Shown here in pieces: positions 1 to 7,723 of a stretch of 14,275 nt of DNA; within the stretch, counting starts at the first letter, position 1; every line of letters starts with the position of its first letter. The notes under the pieces were generated by a model. That model made no database searches, was not told where the DNA came from, and was given only the letters and a program-made list of their open reading frames with translations. The DNA is from an uncultured Clostridia bacterium (GTDB taxonomy: Bacteria; Bacillota; Clostridia; Oscillospirales; CAG-272), in NCBI GenBank assembly GCA_937898155.1, contig CALEJO010000223.1:1-14275 (forward strand), read 5' to 3'. Made by a program: the position numbers and the translations under genes.

Positions 1-2013
1 ACGGCATCCACGGTGACCCATCATCGGGTTGAACTCGTGCAGACCGGTGATGATGTTCTTGATCTGTTCCACGGTCTTGCCCTGTGCTTTTGCGAGCGCG
101 GCAATGTCTTCTTCCGTGGTGGGAACGAACTCATGGAGCGGAGGATCGAGGAAACGGATGACAACCGGGTAGCCCTCGAGTGCTTCGTAGAGCTTCTCGA
201 AATCGCTCTGCTGCATCGGCAGGATCTTTGCCAGAGCAGCTTCTCTTTCTTCGACGGTGTCGGAGCAGATCATCTCACGGAATGCCGCGATTCTGTCCGC
301 TTCAAAGAACATATGCTCGGTGCGGCAAAGACCGATACCCTCGGCGCCGAGTTCACGGGCTTTCTTCGCGTCGCGAGGCGTATCCGCGTTGGTGCGGACT
401 TTCAGCTTGCGATATTTATCTGCCCAGCCCATCAGACGACCGAAGTCGCCGCCGATGGTTGCGTCAACCGTCGCGATCGCTTCGCCGTAGATATTACCGG
501 TGGAGCCGTCGATGGAGATGACGTCGCCTTCGTGGAAGGTCTTGCCGCCGAGCGTGAATTTCTTGTTTTCTTCGTCCATGGCGATTTCGCCGCAGCCGGA
601 GACACAGCAGGTGCCCATACCACGGGCAACGACCGCTGCGTGAGAAGTCATACCGCCGCGGACCGTCAAGATGCCCTGCGCCGCTTTCATGCCGGTGATG
701 TCTTCGGGAGAGGTTTCCAGACGGACAAGAACGACCTTCTTGCCGGCTTTCTTCCATGTTTCCGCGTCTTCCGCGGTGAAGACGACTTGTCCGCAAGCCG
801 CGCCGGGAGAAGCACCGAGGCCTTTGCCGAGGGGCTTCGCCGCTTTGAGTGCCTTGGCGTCAAACTGCGGATGGAGCAGGGTATCGAGGTTGCGCGGCTC
901 GATCATGAGGACGGCTTCTTCTTCGGTTCTCATGCCTTCGTCCACGAGGTCGCACGCGATCTTGAGCGCCGCCTGCGCGGTTCTCTTGCCGTTGCGGCAC
1001 TGGAGCATGTAGAGCTTGCCGTTTTCGACGGTGAACTCCATATCCTGCATATCGCGGTAATGGTCTTCAAGGAGCTTGCAGACCTTGACAAACTGCTCAT
1101 ATGCTTCGGGGAATTTCTCTGCCATCTGGGTGATCGGCATCGGGGTGCGGACGCCGGCAACGACGTCTTCGCCCTGTGCGTTCGTGAGGAATTCGCCCAT
1201 CAGCTTCTTTTCGCCGGTCGCGGGGTCACGGGTGAACGCGACGCCGGTGCCGGAGTTGTCGTTCAGGTTGCCGAAGACCATCGGCATGACGTTGACGGCA
1301 GTGCCCCAGGAATAGGGGATGTCGTTGTCACGGCGATAGACGTTAGCGCGGGGGTTGTCCCAGGAACGGAACACGGCGCGGATGGCTTCGTAAAGCTGGA
1401 CCTTCGGGTCGGACGGGAAGTCCTCGCCGAGCTGCTTCTTGTATTCCGCTTTGAACTGCGTTGCGAGCTCTTTGAGGTCGGCGGCGGTCAGTTCGACGTC
1501 GTATTTGACGCCTTTCTTTTCCTTCATCGCGTCGATGAGCTGCTCGAAATACTTTTTGCCGACTTCCATGACGACGTCGGAGAACATCTGGATGAATCTG
1601 CGATAAGAGTCGTAAACGAATCTTTCAAACTTCGGATCGGGATTGCCTTTGATCATTGCGGCGACGACTTCGTCGTTCAATCCGAGGTTCAGAATGGTAT
1701 CCATCATACCGGGCATGGATGCGCGCGCACCGGAACGGACGGAAACGAGAAGCGGATTGGTCAGATCGCCGAATTTTTTGCCGTTGATCTGTTCCATCGT
1801 GGCGACGTTCTTCATGATTTCGCTCATGATTTCGTCGTTGATCTGTCTGCCGTCTTCGTAATACTGGGTGCATGCCTCGGTGGTGATGGTGAAGCCCTGC
1901 GGAACGGGAAGACCGATGTTGGTCATCTCCGCGAGGTTGGCGCCCTTGCCGCCGAGAAGCTCACGCATGGATGCGTTGCCTTCGGTAAAAAGGTATACAT
2001 ACTTTTTTGCCAT
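1..2013 (-). CDS. ppdK: Pyruvate, phosphate dikinase (C-terminal part missing)
   Basis: Interconverts pyruvate + ATP + Pi and PEP + AMP + PPi in the cytoplasm; in anaerobic Clostridia it usually works at the glycolytic pyruvate step. The visible 671 residues begin MAKKYVYLF. The N-terminal ATP-grasp (nucleotide-binding) domain shows GGKGANLAEM near residues 21-30 and the arginine-containing SVRSGARASMPGMMDT segment. The central phosphohistidine domain carries GGMTSHAAVVARGMG, with the catalytic His at residue 458 (bases 640-642). The start of the PEP/pyruvate TIM barrel follows (GLCRTEHMFFEADRI, then FNPMMGHRGCR at the edge). The family is about 870-880 residues long, so roughly 200 residues with the barrel's catalytic Cys lie off the left edge; this is a window cut, not a pseudogene. 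The ATG at 2013-2011 is preceded by a GGAGGTAA ribosome binding site (2021-2028). The gene is divergent from pth. Identity is very secure. Confidence 0.97.
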   Translation of the reverse strand, partial: MAKKYVYLFTEGNASMRELLGGKGANLAEMTNIGLPVPQGFTITTEACTQYYEDGRQINDEIMSEIMKNVATMEQINGKKFGDLTNPLLVSVRSGARASMPGMMDTILNLGLNDEVVAAMIKGNPDPKFERFVYDSYRRFIQMFSDVVMEVGKKYFEQLIDAMKEKKGVKYDVELTAADLKELATQFKAEYKKQLGEDFPSDPKVQLYEAIRAVFRSWDNPRANVYRRDNDIPYSWGTAVNVMPMVFGNLNDNSGTGVAFTRDPATGEKKLMGEFLTNAQGEDVVAGVRTPMPITQMAEKFPEAYEQFVKVCKLLEDHYRDMQDMEFTVENGKLYMLQCRNGKRTAQAALKIACDLVDEGMRTEEEAVLMIEPRNLDTLLHPQFDAKALKAAKPLGKGLGASPGAACGQVVFTAEDAETWKKAGKKVVLVRLETSPEDITGMKAAQGILTVRGGMTSHAAVVARGMGTCCVSGCGEIAMDEENKKFTLGGKTFHEGDVISIDGSTGNIYGEAIATVDATIGGDFGRLMGWADKYRKLKVRTNADTPRDAKKARELGAEGIGLCRTEHMFFEADRIAAFREMICSDTVEEREAALAKILPMQQSDFEKLYEALEGYPVVIRFLDPPLHEFVPTTEEDIAALAKAQGKTVEQIKNIITGLHEFNPMMGHRGCR

Positions 2014-2079
2014 GTTGATTTTACCTCCATTTTTTTGGTTTTCTTAGGATTATAATGCTAAAAACCTTTCCATTCCGTT

Positions 2080-2108
2080 ATTATAGCACAAGTCTTTTCC
2101 AATATCTA
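2080..2108 (-). promoter_or_regulatory. Predicted sigma-A promoter of ppdK
   Basis: On the minus strand a perfect TATAAT -10 box (plus-strand 2080-2085) is preceded by TGC, giving an extended -10 (TGCTATAAT). A weaker -35 (TAGATA, 2103-2108) sits 17 bases upstream. Transcription would start near 2073, leaving a leader of about 60 bases. The leader contains an imperfect hairpin (2037-2066, GGTTTT paired with AAAACC) just ahead of the ribosome binding site. Confidence 0.6.
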
Positions 2109-2186
2109 TACTTTTTGCAAAAAAATTATAATTTTTTTCGGAAAAAATGATTTTTTTGATCTTTCCGAGCAATTTTTGAATTTCTC

Positions 2187-2215
2187 TTGCAAAACGTTCG
2201 TTTTTCCGCTACAAT
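2187..2215 (+). promoter_or_regulatory. Predicted sigma-A promoter of pth-mfd
   Basis: TTGCAA (2187-2192) and TACAAT (2210-2215) are separated by exactly 17 bases, giving a near-consensus vegetative promoter in AT-rich DNA. Transcription should start around 2222. This argues against any pth start codon upstream of that point. The leader (about 58 bases) contains a small hairpin, AATCCC-TCC-GGGATT (2250-2264), shortly before the GGGG ribosome binding site (2271-2274). Confidence 0.75.
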
Positions 2216-2279
2216 AGAACATAATGGGAAAGAATTTTGTTTATGGAAAAATCCCTCCGGGATTCAAAAAGGGGAACAT

Positions 2280-2903
2280 ATGTCCATTTTCGACGCATTC
2301 AGAAAACTCGACGAAAAGAAAACGACGTGCGGTGCCGTGGAATATCTTATCGCGGGGCTCGGCAATCCGGGAAAGCAGTATGAAAACACGCGCCACAACG
2401 CGGGCTTTCTGGCGATTGATCACTTGGCGGAAACGCTTGGCGTGAAGATCAACCGCTCGAAATATCAGGCGCTCGTCGCGGAAGCGACGTTCGACGGGCA
2501 TCGCGTGCTTCTCATGAAGCCGCAGACCTATATGAACAGCTCCGGCACGGCGATCGCGGAGGCGGCGAAGTTCTATAAAATTCCGGCGGAGCGCGTGCTC
2601 GTTTTCTGTGACGATATTACGCAGGTGCCGGGCAAAATCCGCATTCGTCGGAGCGGCTCCGCGGGCGGCCACAACGGGCTGAAAAGCATCATCGCGTGGC
2701 TCGGAACGGAGAATTTTCCGCGGGTGCGCATCGGCGTCGGGGAAAAGCCGACGCCCGAATACGATCTCGCAAACTGGGTGACGGGCAAGATACCGGAGCC
2801 GGACTTTAAGGCGATCTCCGCGCGCTTTGACGACGTGGCGGACGCGGCACGGCTGATCCTCGCCGGTGACTTCGAGACGGCGATGAGCCGTCACAACGGA
2901 TGA
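2280..2903 (+). CDS. pth: Peptidyl-tRNA hydrolase
   Basis: Releases peptide from peptidyl-tRNA that has dropped off the ribosome, recycling the tRNA; it is a cytoplasmic monomer. The bacterial Pth motifs are all present: GLGNPGKQYENTRHNAGF (active-site Asn in GNPG and catalytic His in RHNAGF), LLMKPQTYMNSSG, the DD pair before ITQVPGKIRIRR, and GSAGGHNGLKSI. The ATG at 2280 was chosen because AAAGGGGAAC lies at the right distance upstream and because the promoter (2187-2215) overlaps the only longer in-frame alternative. The product is 207 residues, slightly longer than the usual 185-195, owing to an extension of about 20 residues (MSIFDAFRKLDEKKTTCGAV) before the first core strand. It ends 13 bases before mfd, so the two are almost certainly co-transcribed, an arrangement common in Bacillota. 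Confidence 0.97.
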   Translation: MSIFDAFRKLDEKKTTCGAVEYLIAGLGNPGKQYENTRHNAGFLAIDHLAETLGVKINRSKYQALVAEATFDGHRVLLMKPQTYMNSSGTAIAEAAKFYKIPAERVLVFCDDITQVPGKIRIRRSGSAGGHNGLKSIIAWLGTENFPRVRIGVGEKPTPEYDLANWVTGKIPEPDFKAISARFDDVADAARLILAGDFETAMSRHNG

Positions 2904-2916
2904 ACGGGGGAAACGC

Positions 2917-5900
2917 ATGAATTTGATTTTGGACCGTATTCGCGCGGACCGCGAATACGGAGAAATACAGAGGGTGCTTGCCACGCGACAGCAGATGGCA
3001 CGGCGCTCGCCGTCGCTGGTGACGGGACTTTGCGAGGGGGCGCTTGACGCTTTCCTCGCTGCTTCTGTTTCGGACGCGGAAGACGGCTTGCCCGCCCTGA
3101 TCGTGGCGCAGGATGAGAAGACCGCGGCACGTCTTTGCACGACGCTTTCCGCGTTTGGTGTGCGCGTGGGGTATTATCCCGAACGCGATCCCGTGCTTTA
3201 CAATATCATTTCCTCGCACGAGCTGGAACACGAGCGTCTCGCCGTTCTGACGGGGCTGATGCAGGAGACACTGGACGCCGTGGTGACGACGCCGACGGCG
3301 GCGCTCTCCTTTACGATTTCCGAGGATATGCTTCTCGGCGCCACGCGCCGGATCGCCGTCGGAGAAACGGTGGAAATGGAAGAGCTGGTCCGTTTTTTGA
3401 CCGAATCCGGCTATGTGCGCGCCGACCTCGTGGACGGCAAGGGACAGTTCAGCGTGCGCGGCGGCATCCTTGACGTGTTTCCGCCGCATCTGCGCGCGCC
3501 GATCCGCATGGAACTGTTCGGCGACGAGGTCGATCAGATCGGCATTTTCGATTTGATGACACAGCGCAAAACGGAGAATATCACCGACGTGACGCTCACG
3601 TGCGCCCGCGAAATTCTGCTCTCGGACGAGAGGCGCGGCGCGCTCGCCGAGCAGATCGCCGCCGCGGCGAAAAAGGCGGCGATCCCCGAGATCAAAGCGT
3701 CGCTGATGCGCGAGCACGAGGCGCTCGTTTCGGGCGTGGAAATTTCGTTCTCCGACAAATATATTTCGTTTATTTATCCCGAAAAAACGACGCTGCTCGA
3801 CTACTTTGGCAGTCGCGCGCTCGTCTTTGCCGTGGAAACGCCCGCCGTCCTCGATCGCGTCCGCGCCGAGGAGGCACATATGCGCGAGACGGTGGGGGAA
3901 CTGCTGAAAAACGGACTCCTTTTGCCGAAATATTGCACGTTTTCCGCGGAGGAGACGGCACTCCTCGCGTTTTTCGAGGCGCACGCGGCGCTTCTCATCA
4001 ATCAGTTCGTTTCGCAGTATCCCGGTAAGCTCGCGGGAATGTATACGTTTTCCGTGCGCCCCACACCGACGGTGCAGGGCGATTTCGGCGTGCTTTCCGA
4101 GGACATCGCCGGGTATCTGCGCGGCAAATATACCGTGCTTTTGCTCTGCGAAAACGACGCGGAAGCGACGGCGATGACGACGCTCCTCTGCGAGCACGAT
4201 CTGCCCGCCGTTTTCGCGCCGATGACGCGCGCGGAGGCGACGCCCGGCGTCGTCACGGTGACGTCGTTCGACAGCAAGGGCTTTGAAATCCCGTCCGAGC
4301 GGTTCGTCTGTCTTTCGCTGACGTCCGGCGGCACGAAGACGGAAAAAGCCATCCGCCGCCGTGCCTCGAAAACGGCGAAGGGCGAGACGAAGGCAAAAGA
4401 AAAAATCCTGTCCTATGCTGATCTTTCCGTCGGTGACTATGTGGTGCATGACACGCACGGGATCGGCATCTACAAGGGGCTGGAAAGCATCCGCAATTTC
4501 GACGGCGTGCGCCGCGATCATATCAAAATTCAATACGCGGGGACCGACATTCTCTATGTTCCGTGCGAGCAGATCGACTCGGTTTCCAAATACATCGGCG
4601 CGGGCACGGACGGCGCCGATTTGAAGCTCTCCCGCCTCGGCGGCGCCGAATGGACGAAGACGAAAGCGCGTGTCAAAGGCGAGGTCAAGAGTATGGCGAA
4701 GGAGCTGATCGCGCTTTACGCGGAGCGGATGCGCCGTCCCGGGTTTGCGTTCGCGCCCGACGACGAGGTGCAGCGCGAATTTGAATCCACGTTTGAATAC
4801 GAGGAAACGGACGGGCAGCTCATCGCGGCGGAGGACATCAAGCGCGATATGGAAAAGCCCGTGCCGATGGATCGTCTCTTGTGCGGTGACGTCGGCTTCG
4901 GCAAAACGGAGGTCGCGCTTCGTGCCGCGTTCAAGGCGGTGCTTTCCTCCAAGCAGGTGGCGATCCTCGTGCCGACCACGATCCTCGCGATGCAGCATTA
5001 CCGCACGATCAGCGCGAGAATGCGCGGATTTCCCGTGCAGGTGTCGTTCGTTTCGCGGTTCAAATCGTCCGCGGAGCAGGATGCGACTCTGCGCGCGCTC
5101 CGGCGCGGCGAGATCGACATCATCGTGGGCACGCATCGGCTTCTCTCCGAGGACGTGCAATTCCGCGATCTCGGACTCGTGATCATCGACGAAGAACAGC
5201 GCTTCGGCGTGGCGCACAAGGAAAAGCTCAAACAACTCGCCAAAAACGTGGATGTGCTGACGCTGACGGCGACGCCGATCCCGCGCACGCTGAATATGGC
5301 GATGACGTCGATCCGCGATATGTCGGTGCTGGACGAGGCGCCGGGTGACCGTTTGCCTGTGCAGACCTACGTTTTGGAGCACGACGACGTCGTGATCTTC
5401 GAGGCGATCCGCCGGGAACTGCATCGCGGCGGGCAGGTGTTTTATCTCTATAACCGCGTGGAGACCATCCGCGAAAAAGCGGGGCGCATCGCGCGCCAGT
5501 TTCCCGACGCGACGGTTCGCATCGCACACGGGCAAATGGACAAGGCGGAGCTCGCCGACATCTGGCAGGCGCTCGTGGACGGGGAGATCGACATTCTTGT
5601 TTGCACGACAATCATCGAGACCGGCGTGGACGTGCCGAACGCCAATACGCTGATCATCGAACACGCGGACCGCATGGGGCTTTCGCAGCTCCATCAGATC
5701 CGCGGACGCGTCGGACGTTCCGCCCGCCGCGCTTACGCGTATTTCACCTATCCGCAGGGCAAGGTGCTGACGGAAATCTCCACCAAGCGCCTGCAAGCCA
5801 TCCGCGATTATACGGAATTCGGTTCCGGCTTCAAGATCGCGCTCCGCGACCTCGAAATCCGCGGCGCGGGCGACGTGCTCGGCGCCCGTCAGCACGGGCA

Positions 5901-6432
5901 TATGGAAAGCGTCGGATACGATATGTATCTGAAAATCCTGAACGACGCCGTGCTGGAAGAAAAGGGCATCACGCCGAAGGTGAAAGCGGAATGTGTCGTC
6001 AACATCGGGCGCGATTCCTATATTCCCGAAACGTATATCCCGTCGGCGGCACAGCGCATCGACATTTATAAAAAGATCGCGTCCGTCGAAAACGAGGCGG
6101 ACGTGGACGACATCGCGGACGAACTGCTCGACCGCTACGGCGATCTGCCGACGTCGGTGGAAACGCTCCTTTCGATCTCGCTGATCCGCTCGGTCGGCGG
6201 CGAATGCGGCTTCTCCCAGATCGACGGAAAAGAGAGCGACGCCGTGATCTATCAGACGAACCTCGACGTCTTGGCGTGGTCGGAGCTGGCGGCGGAATAT
6301 CCGGGGCGAATCCTCATGCGCCCGACCGACAGACCGCACATCGTGTGCCGCGCCCGCCGCGGAGAGCCGATTTTTGCCTTTTTGCGCGGTTTGTTAAAAA
6401 AATATCTACAAATAAAATCAAAAAAAGTATAG
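2917..6432 (+). CDS. mfd: Transcription-repair coupling factor (Mfd)
   Basis: ATP-dependent DNA translocase that pushes stalled RNA polymerase off damaged DNA and recruits UvrA for nucleotide-excision repair. The 1171 residues match full-length Mfd (about 1150-1180). The N-terminal UvrB-like module covers roughly residues 1-350. The RNA-polymerase-interacting domain starts near 506 (GDYVVHDTHGIGIYKGLESI). The RecG-like translocase core shows Walker A GDVGFGKTE (657-665), DEEQ box (758-761), TATPIPRTL (from 784) and the arginine-finger motif QIRGRVGRS (ending near 935). The C-terminal UvrA-mimic domain (D7) follows, around DELLDRYGDLPTSVETLLSI. A GGGGGAA ribosome binding site (2906-2912) precedes the ATG. 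The last dozen codons (LLKKYLQIKSKKV) are unusually AT-rich and run into the next promoter region. Confidence 0.98.
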   Translation: MNLILDRIRADREYGEIQRVLATRQQMARRSPSLVTGLCEGALDAFLAASVSDAEDGLPALIVAQDEKTAARLCTTLSAFGVRVGYYPERDPVLYNIISSHELEHERLAVLTGLMQETLDAVVTTPTAALSFTISEDMLLGATRRIAVGETVEMEELVRFLTESGYVRADLVDGKGQFSVRGGILDVFPPHLRAPIRMELFGDEVDQIGIFDLMTQRKTENITDVTLTCAREILLSDERRGALAEQIAAAAKKAAIPEIKASLMREHEALVSGVEISFSDKYISFIYPEKTTLLDYFGSRALVFAVETPAVLDRVRAEEAHMRETVGELLKNGLLLPKYCTFSAEETALLAFFEAHAALLINQFVSQYPGKLAGMYTFSVRPTPTVQGDFGVLSEDIAGYLRGKYTVLLLCENDAEATAMTTLLCEHDLPAVFAPMTRAEATPGVVTVTSFDSKGFEIPSERFVCLSLTSGGTKTEKAIRRRASKTAKGETKAKEKILSYADLSVGDYVVHDTHGIGIYKGLESIRNFDGVRRDHIKIQYAGTDILYVPCEQIDSVSKYIGAGTDGADLKLSRLGGAEWTKTKARVKGEVKSMAKELIALYAERMRRPGFAFAPDDEVQREFESTFEYEETDGQLIAAEDIKRDMEKPVPMDRLLCGDVGFGKTEVALRAAFKAVLSSKQVAILVPTTILAMQHYRTISARMRGFPVQVSFVSRFKSSAEQDATLRALRRGEIDIIVGTHRLLSEDVQFRDLGLVIIDEEQRFGVAHKEKLKQLAKNVDVLTLTATPIPRTLNMAMTSIRDMSVLDEAPGDRLPVQTYVLEHDDVVIFEAIRRELHRGGQVFYLYNRVETIREKAGRIARQFPDATVRIAHGQMDKAELADIWQALVDGEIDILVCTTIIETGVDVPNANTLIIEHADRMGLSQLHQIRGRVGRSARRAYAYFTYPQGKVLTEISTKRLQAIRDYTEFGSGFKIALRDLEIRGAGDVLGARQHGHMESVGYDMYLKILNDAVLEEKGITPKVKAECVVNIGRDSYIPETYIPSAAQRIDIYKKIASVENEADVDDIADELLDRYGDLPTSVETLLSISLIRSVGGECGFSQIDGKESDAVIYQTNLDVLAWSELAAEYPGRILMRPTDRPHIVCRARRGEPIFAFLRGLLKKYLQIKSKKV

Positions 6433-6458
6433 ATTTTTTTGTTTTTTTATAGTATAAT
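6430..6458 (+). promoter_or_regulatory. Predicted promoter of the lipoprotein-DUF5685-J-protein block
   Basis: A perfect TATAAT (6453-6458) lies in a T-rich tract with a poor -35 (TAGATT, 6430-6435) at 17-base spacing. The proposed -35 overlaps the mfd stop codon. Initiation near 6465 would give a leader of about 59 bases. The strong -10, the T-rich upstream DNA and the 91-base gap after mfd support a separate promoter, but the weak -35 makes this moderate. Confidence 0.5.
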
Positions 6459-6469
6459 GATTCAGTATT

Positions 6470-6493
6470 CGATTCCGTTATGCGGAATTTCGA
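6470..6493 (+). other. Short hairpin at the 5' end of the lipoprotein mRNA
   Basis: ATTCCG (6472-6477) and CGGAAT (6483-6488) form a six-pair stem around a TTATG loop, extendable to CG pairs if a TT bulge is allowed. No T-run follows, so it is not a terminator. It would sit within about ten bases of the predicted transcript start, where hairpins often protect mRNA from 5'-end decay. It leaves the AAGGAGA ribosome binding site (6511-6517) free. Confidence 0.4.
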
Positions 6494-6523
6494 TAGATTG
6501 AGAACATTTTAAGGAGAAAGAAC

Positions 6524-7720
6524 ATGAAAAAACTGACGATGAAATGGATTGCCGCCTTGCTCGTGTTGGGCATGGTATGCATGATGCTTGCCGGATGCGG
6601 CTCGAACGAGACGATGGTTTCGATGACCGTGGACGGAAAGACCTATACGCTCACGACTGCCGAATACGACATTCTGATGAAGATCAGAAAGCTCGACATC
6701 GCGTGCAGCATGCTGATGAAGAGAGAATACGACACGCCCGCACAGTGGGCACAGGAATACACGGGCGACGACGCGGCGTTCGACGGTCAGACCGTGGATC
6801 AGTATTATACCGCGATGATCCTCGATCAGGCGAGAGCGATCGTTGTCGAGAAATATCTCGCCGAACTGAACGGTCTTTCGATCTCGAAAGATAAGCTCGA
6901 TACCTTGAAGACCGAAGAGAAGACCGCTATCCAGAATCTCGGCGGCAAGGGCACCTACAAACAGTATTGGGGCTATACCGCTTCGGATTACTACGCATTC
7001 TACGCGATCGCATCCGAGCGCTCCTCGATGGTTTCCGAGTTCCTTTATAACGAGGAGACCGGCGCGCGCAAGCTCTCCGAGGAAGACCTCGCAAAATACT
7101 ATAACGAAAACTACGTGGCATACCAGCTCATCGTGATCGACACGACAAACGACGTGGACCGCGACGAAGAGGGCAACCGTGTCGTCAACGACGCGAAAGA
7201 CGGCTACAAGACAACGAAGATCGAGGACGAAGATCGTAAGACCGAAAAGCAGAACCTCGCCGACCTGGTTCTCGCGGAGCTGAAAGACGGCGCTTCGTTC
7301 GACGAGATGATCGACAAATATTCCGACGAGTATTTCTCCGTGGAATATAAGAGAGGTCTGCCCGTGCTGAAAGACAGCACTTTCATCACCGACGCGGTGC
7401 AGGAAGCGATCAAGGACCTCGAAATCGGCGAATACACCACCGAAGCCATCGGCGTCAACAGCAACGCATATTTCTATCTCGTGAAGTGCGTGGAGCTGCC
7501 CGAAAACGCATTCTCCGACGAGGAATATGAGGATTTCTTCACGAATTATCGCAAGACGCTCGAAACGGAAGATTATGAAGAATACGTCGAGTCCTTCTTC
7601 GACAAAGTGACGGTCGATACGGCGCTCGCCTCGGAGTTCACGATGGCTGACACCTATCTTTCCAAATACGCAGACTATTACTACTCGATGTATCTCAATA
7701 GTCTGTATGGCGGCAACTGA
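6524..7720 (+). CDS. PrsA/SurA-like lipoprotein with degenerate parvulin domain
   Basis: Probably an extracytoplasmic, lipid-anchored foldase or chaperone (398 residues). Residues 1-24 form a signal peptide (KK..MK, then a hydrophobic stretch) ending in lipobox LAGC, so Cys25 would be lipidated. A helical SurA-N-like region covers about 30-190 and includes SEEDLAKYYNENY. A parvulin-like region follows (about 195-325), recognisable by LVLAELKDGASFDEMIDKYSD and AIKDLEIGEYTTEAIG, then a Tyr/Glu-rich helical C-terminus. It has an acidic insertion (about 208-245), lacks the usual GG.LG loop (it has YKRGLPVLKD), and lacks the His residues of catalytic parvulins (YQLIV in place of SHILV; AYFYLV in place of a terminal HII). 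Prolyl isomerase activity is therefore doubtful. AAGGAGA precedes the ATG. The next gene starts 3 bases after its stop. Fold assignment is fairly sure, function moderate. Confidence 0.8.
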   Translation: MKKLTMKWIAALLVLGMVCMMLAGCGSNETMVSMTVDGKTYTLTTAEYDILMKIRKLDIACSMLMKREYDTPAQWAQEYTGDDAAFDGQTVDQYYTAMILDQARAIVVEKYLAELNGLSISKDKLDTLKTEEKTAIQNLGGKGTYKQYWGYTASDYYAFYAIASERSSMVSEFLYNEETGARKLSEEDLAKYYNENYVAYQLIVIDTTNDVDRDEEGNRVVNDAKDGYKTTKIEDEDRKTEKQNLADLVLAELKDGASFDEMIDKYSDEYFSVEYKRGLPVLKDSTFITDAVQEAIKDLEIGEYTTEAIGVNSNAYFYLVKCVELPENAFSDEEYEDFFTNYRKTLETEDYEEYVESFFDKVTVDTALASEFTMADTYLSKYADYYYSMYLNSLYGGN

Positions 7721-7723
7721 TTT

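Noticed and set aside
13..2055. Unbroken plus-strand frame of 680 codons opposite ppdK
   Set aside because: Shadow of ppdK codon usage; the minus strand encodes an unmistakable dikinase with its own ribosome binding site and promoter.
2187..2279. Longer pth starting at a TTG at 2187
   Set aside because: That codon overlaps the -35 box of a near-consensus promoter, has no ribosome binding site, and adds 31 residues with no family counterpart.
2806..6339. Unbroken minus-strand frame of 1177 codons opposite mfd
   Set aside because: It lies opposite a certain mfd gene, has Arg/His-rich low-information composition, matches no family I recognise, and arises because GC-rich mfd codons rarely create stops on the other strand (few TTA, CTA or TCA in the matching phase).
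6419..6448. Possible terminator after mfd (CAAAAAAA / TTTTTTTG followed by T's)
   Set aside because: The stem is almost entirely A-T pairs and would be very weak; the tract is better explained as the AT-rich upstream part of the next promoter.
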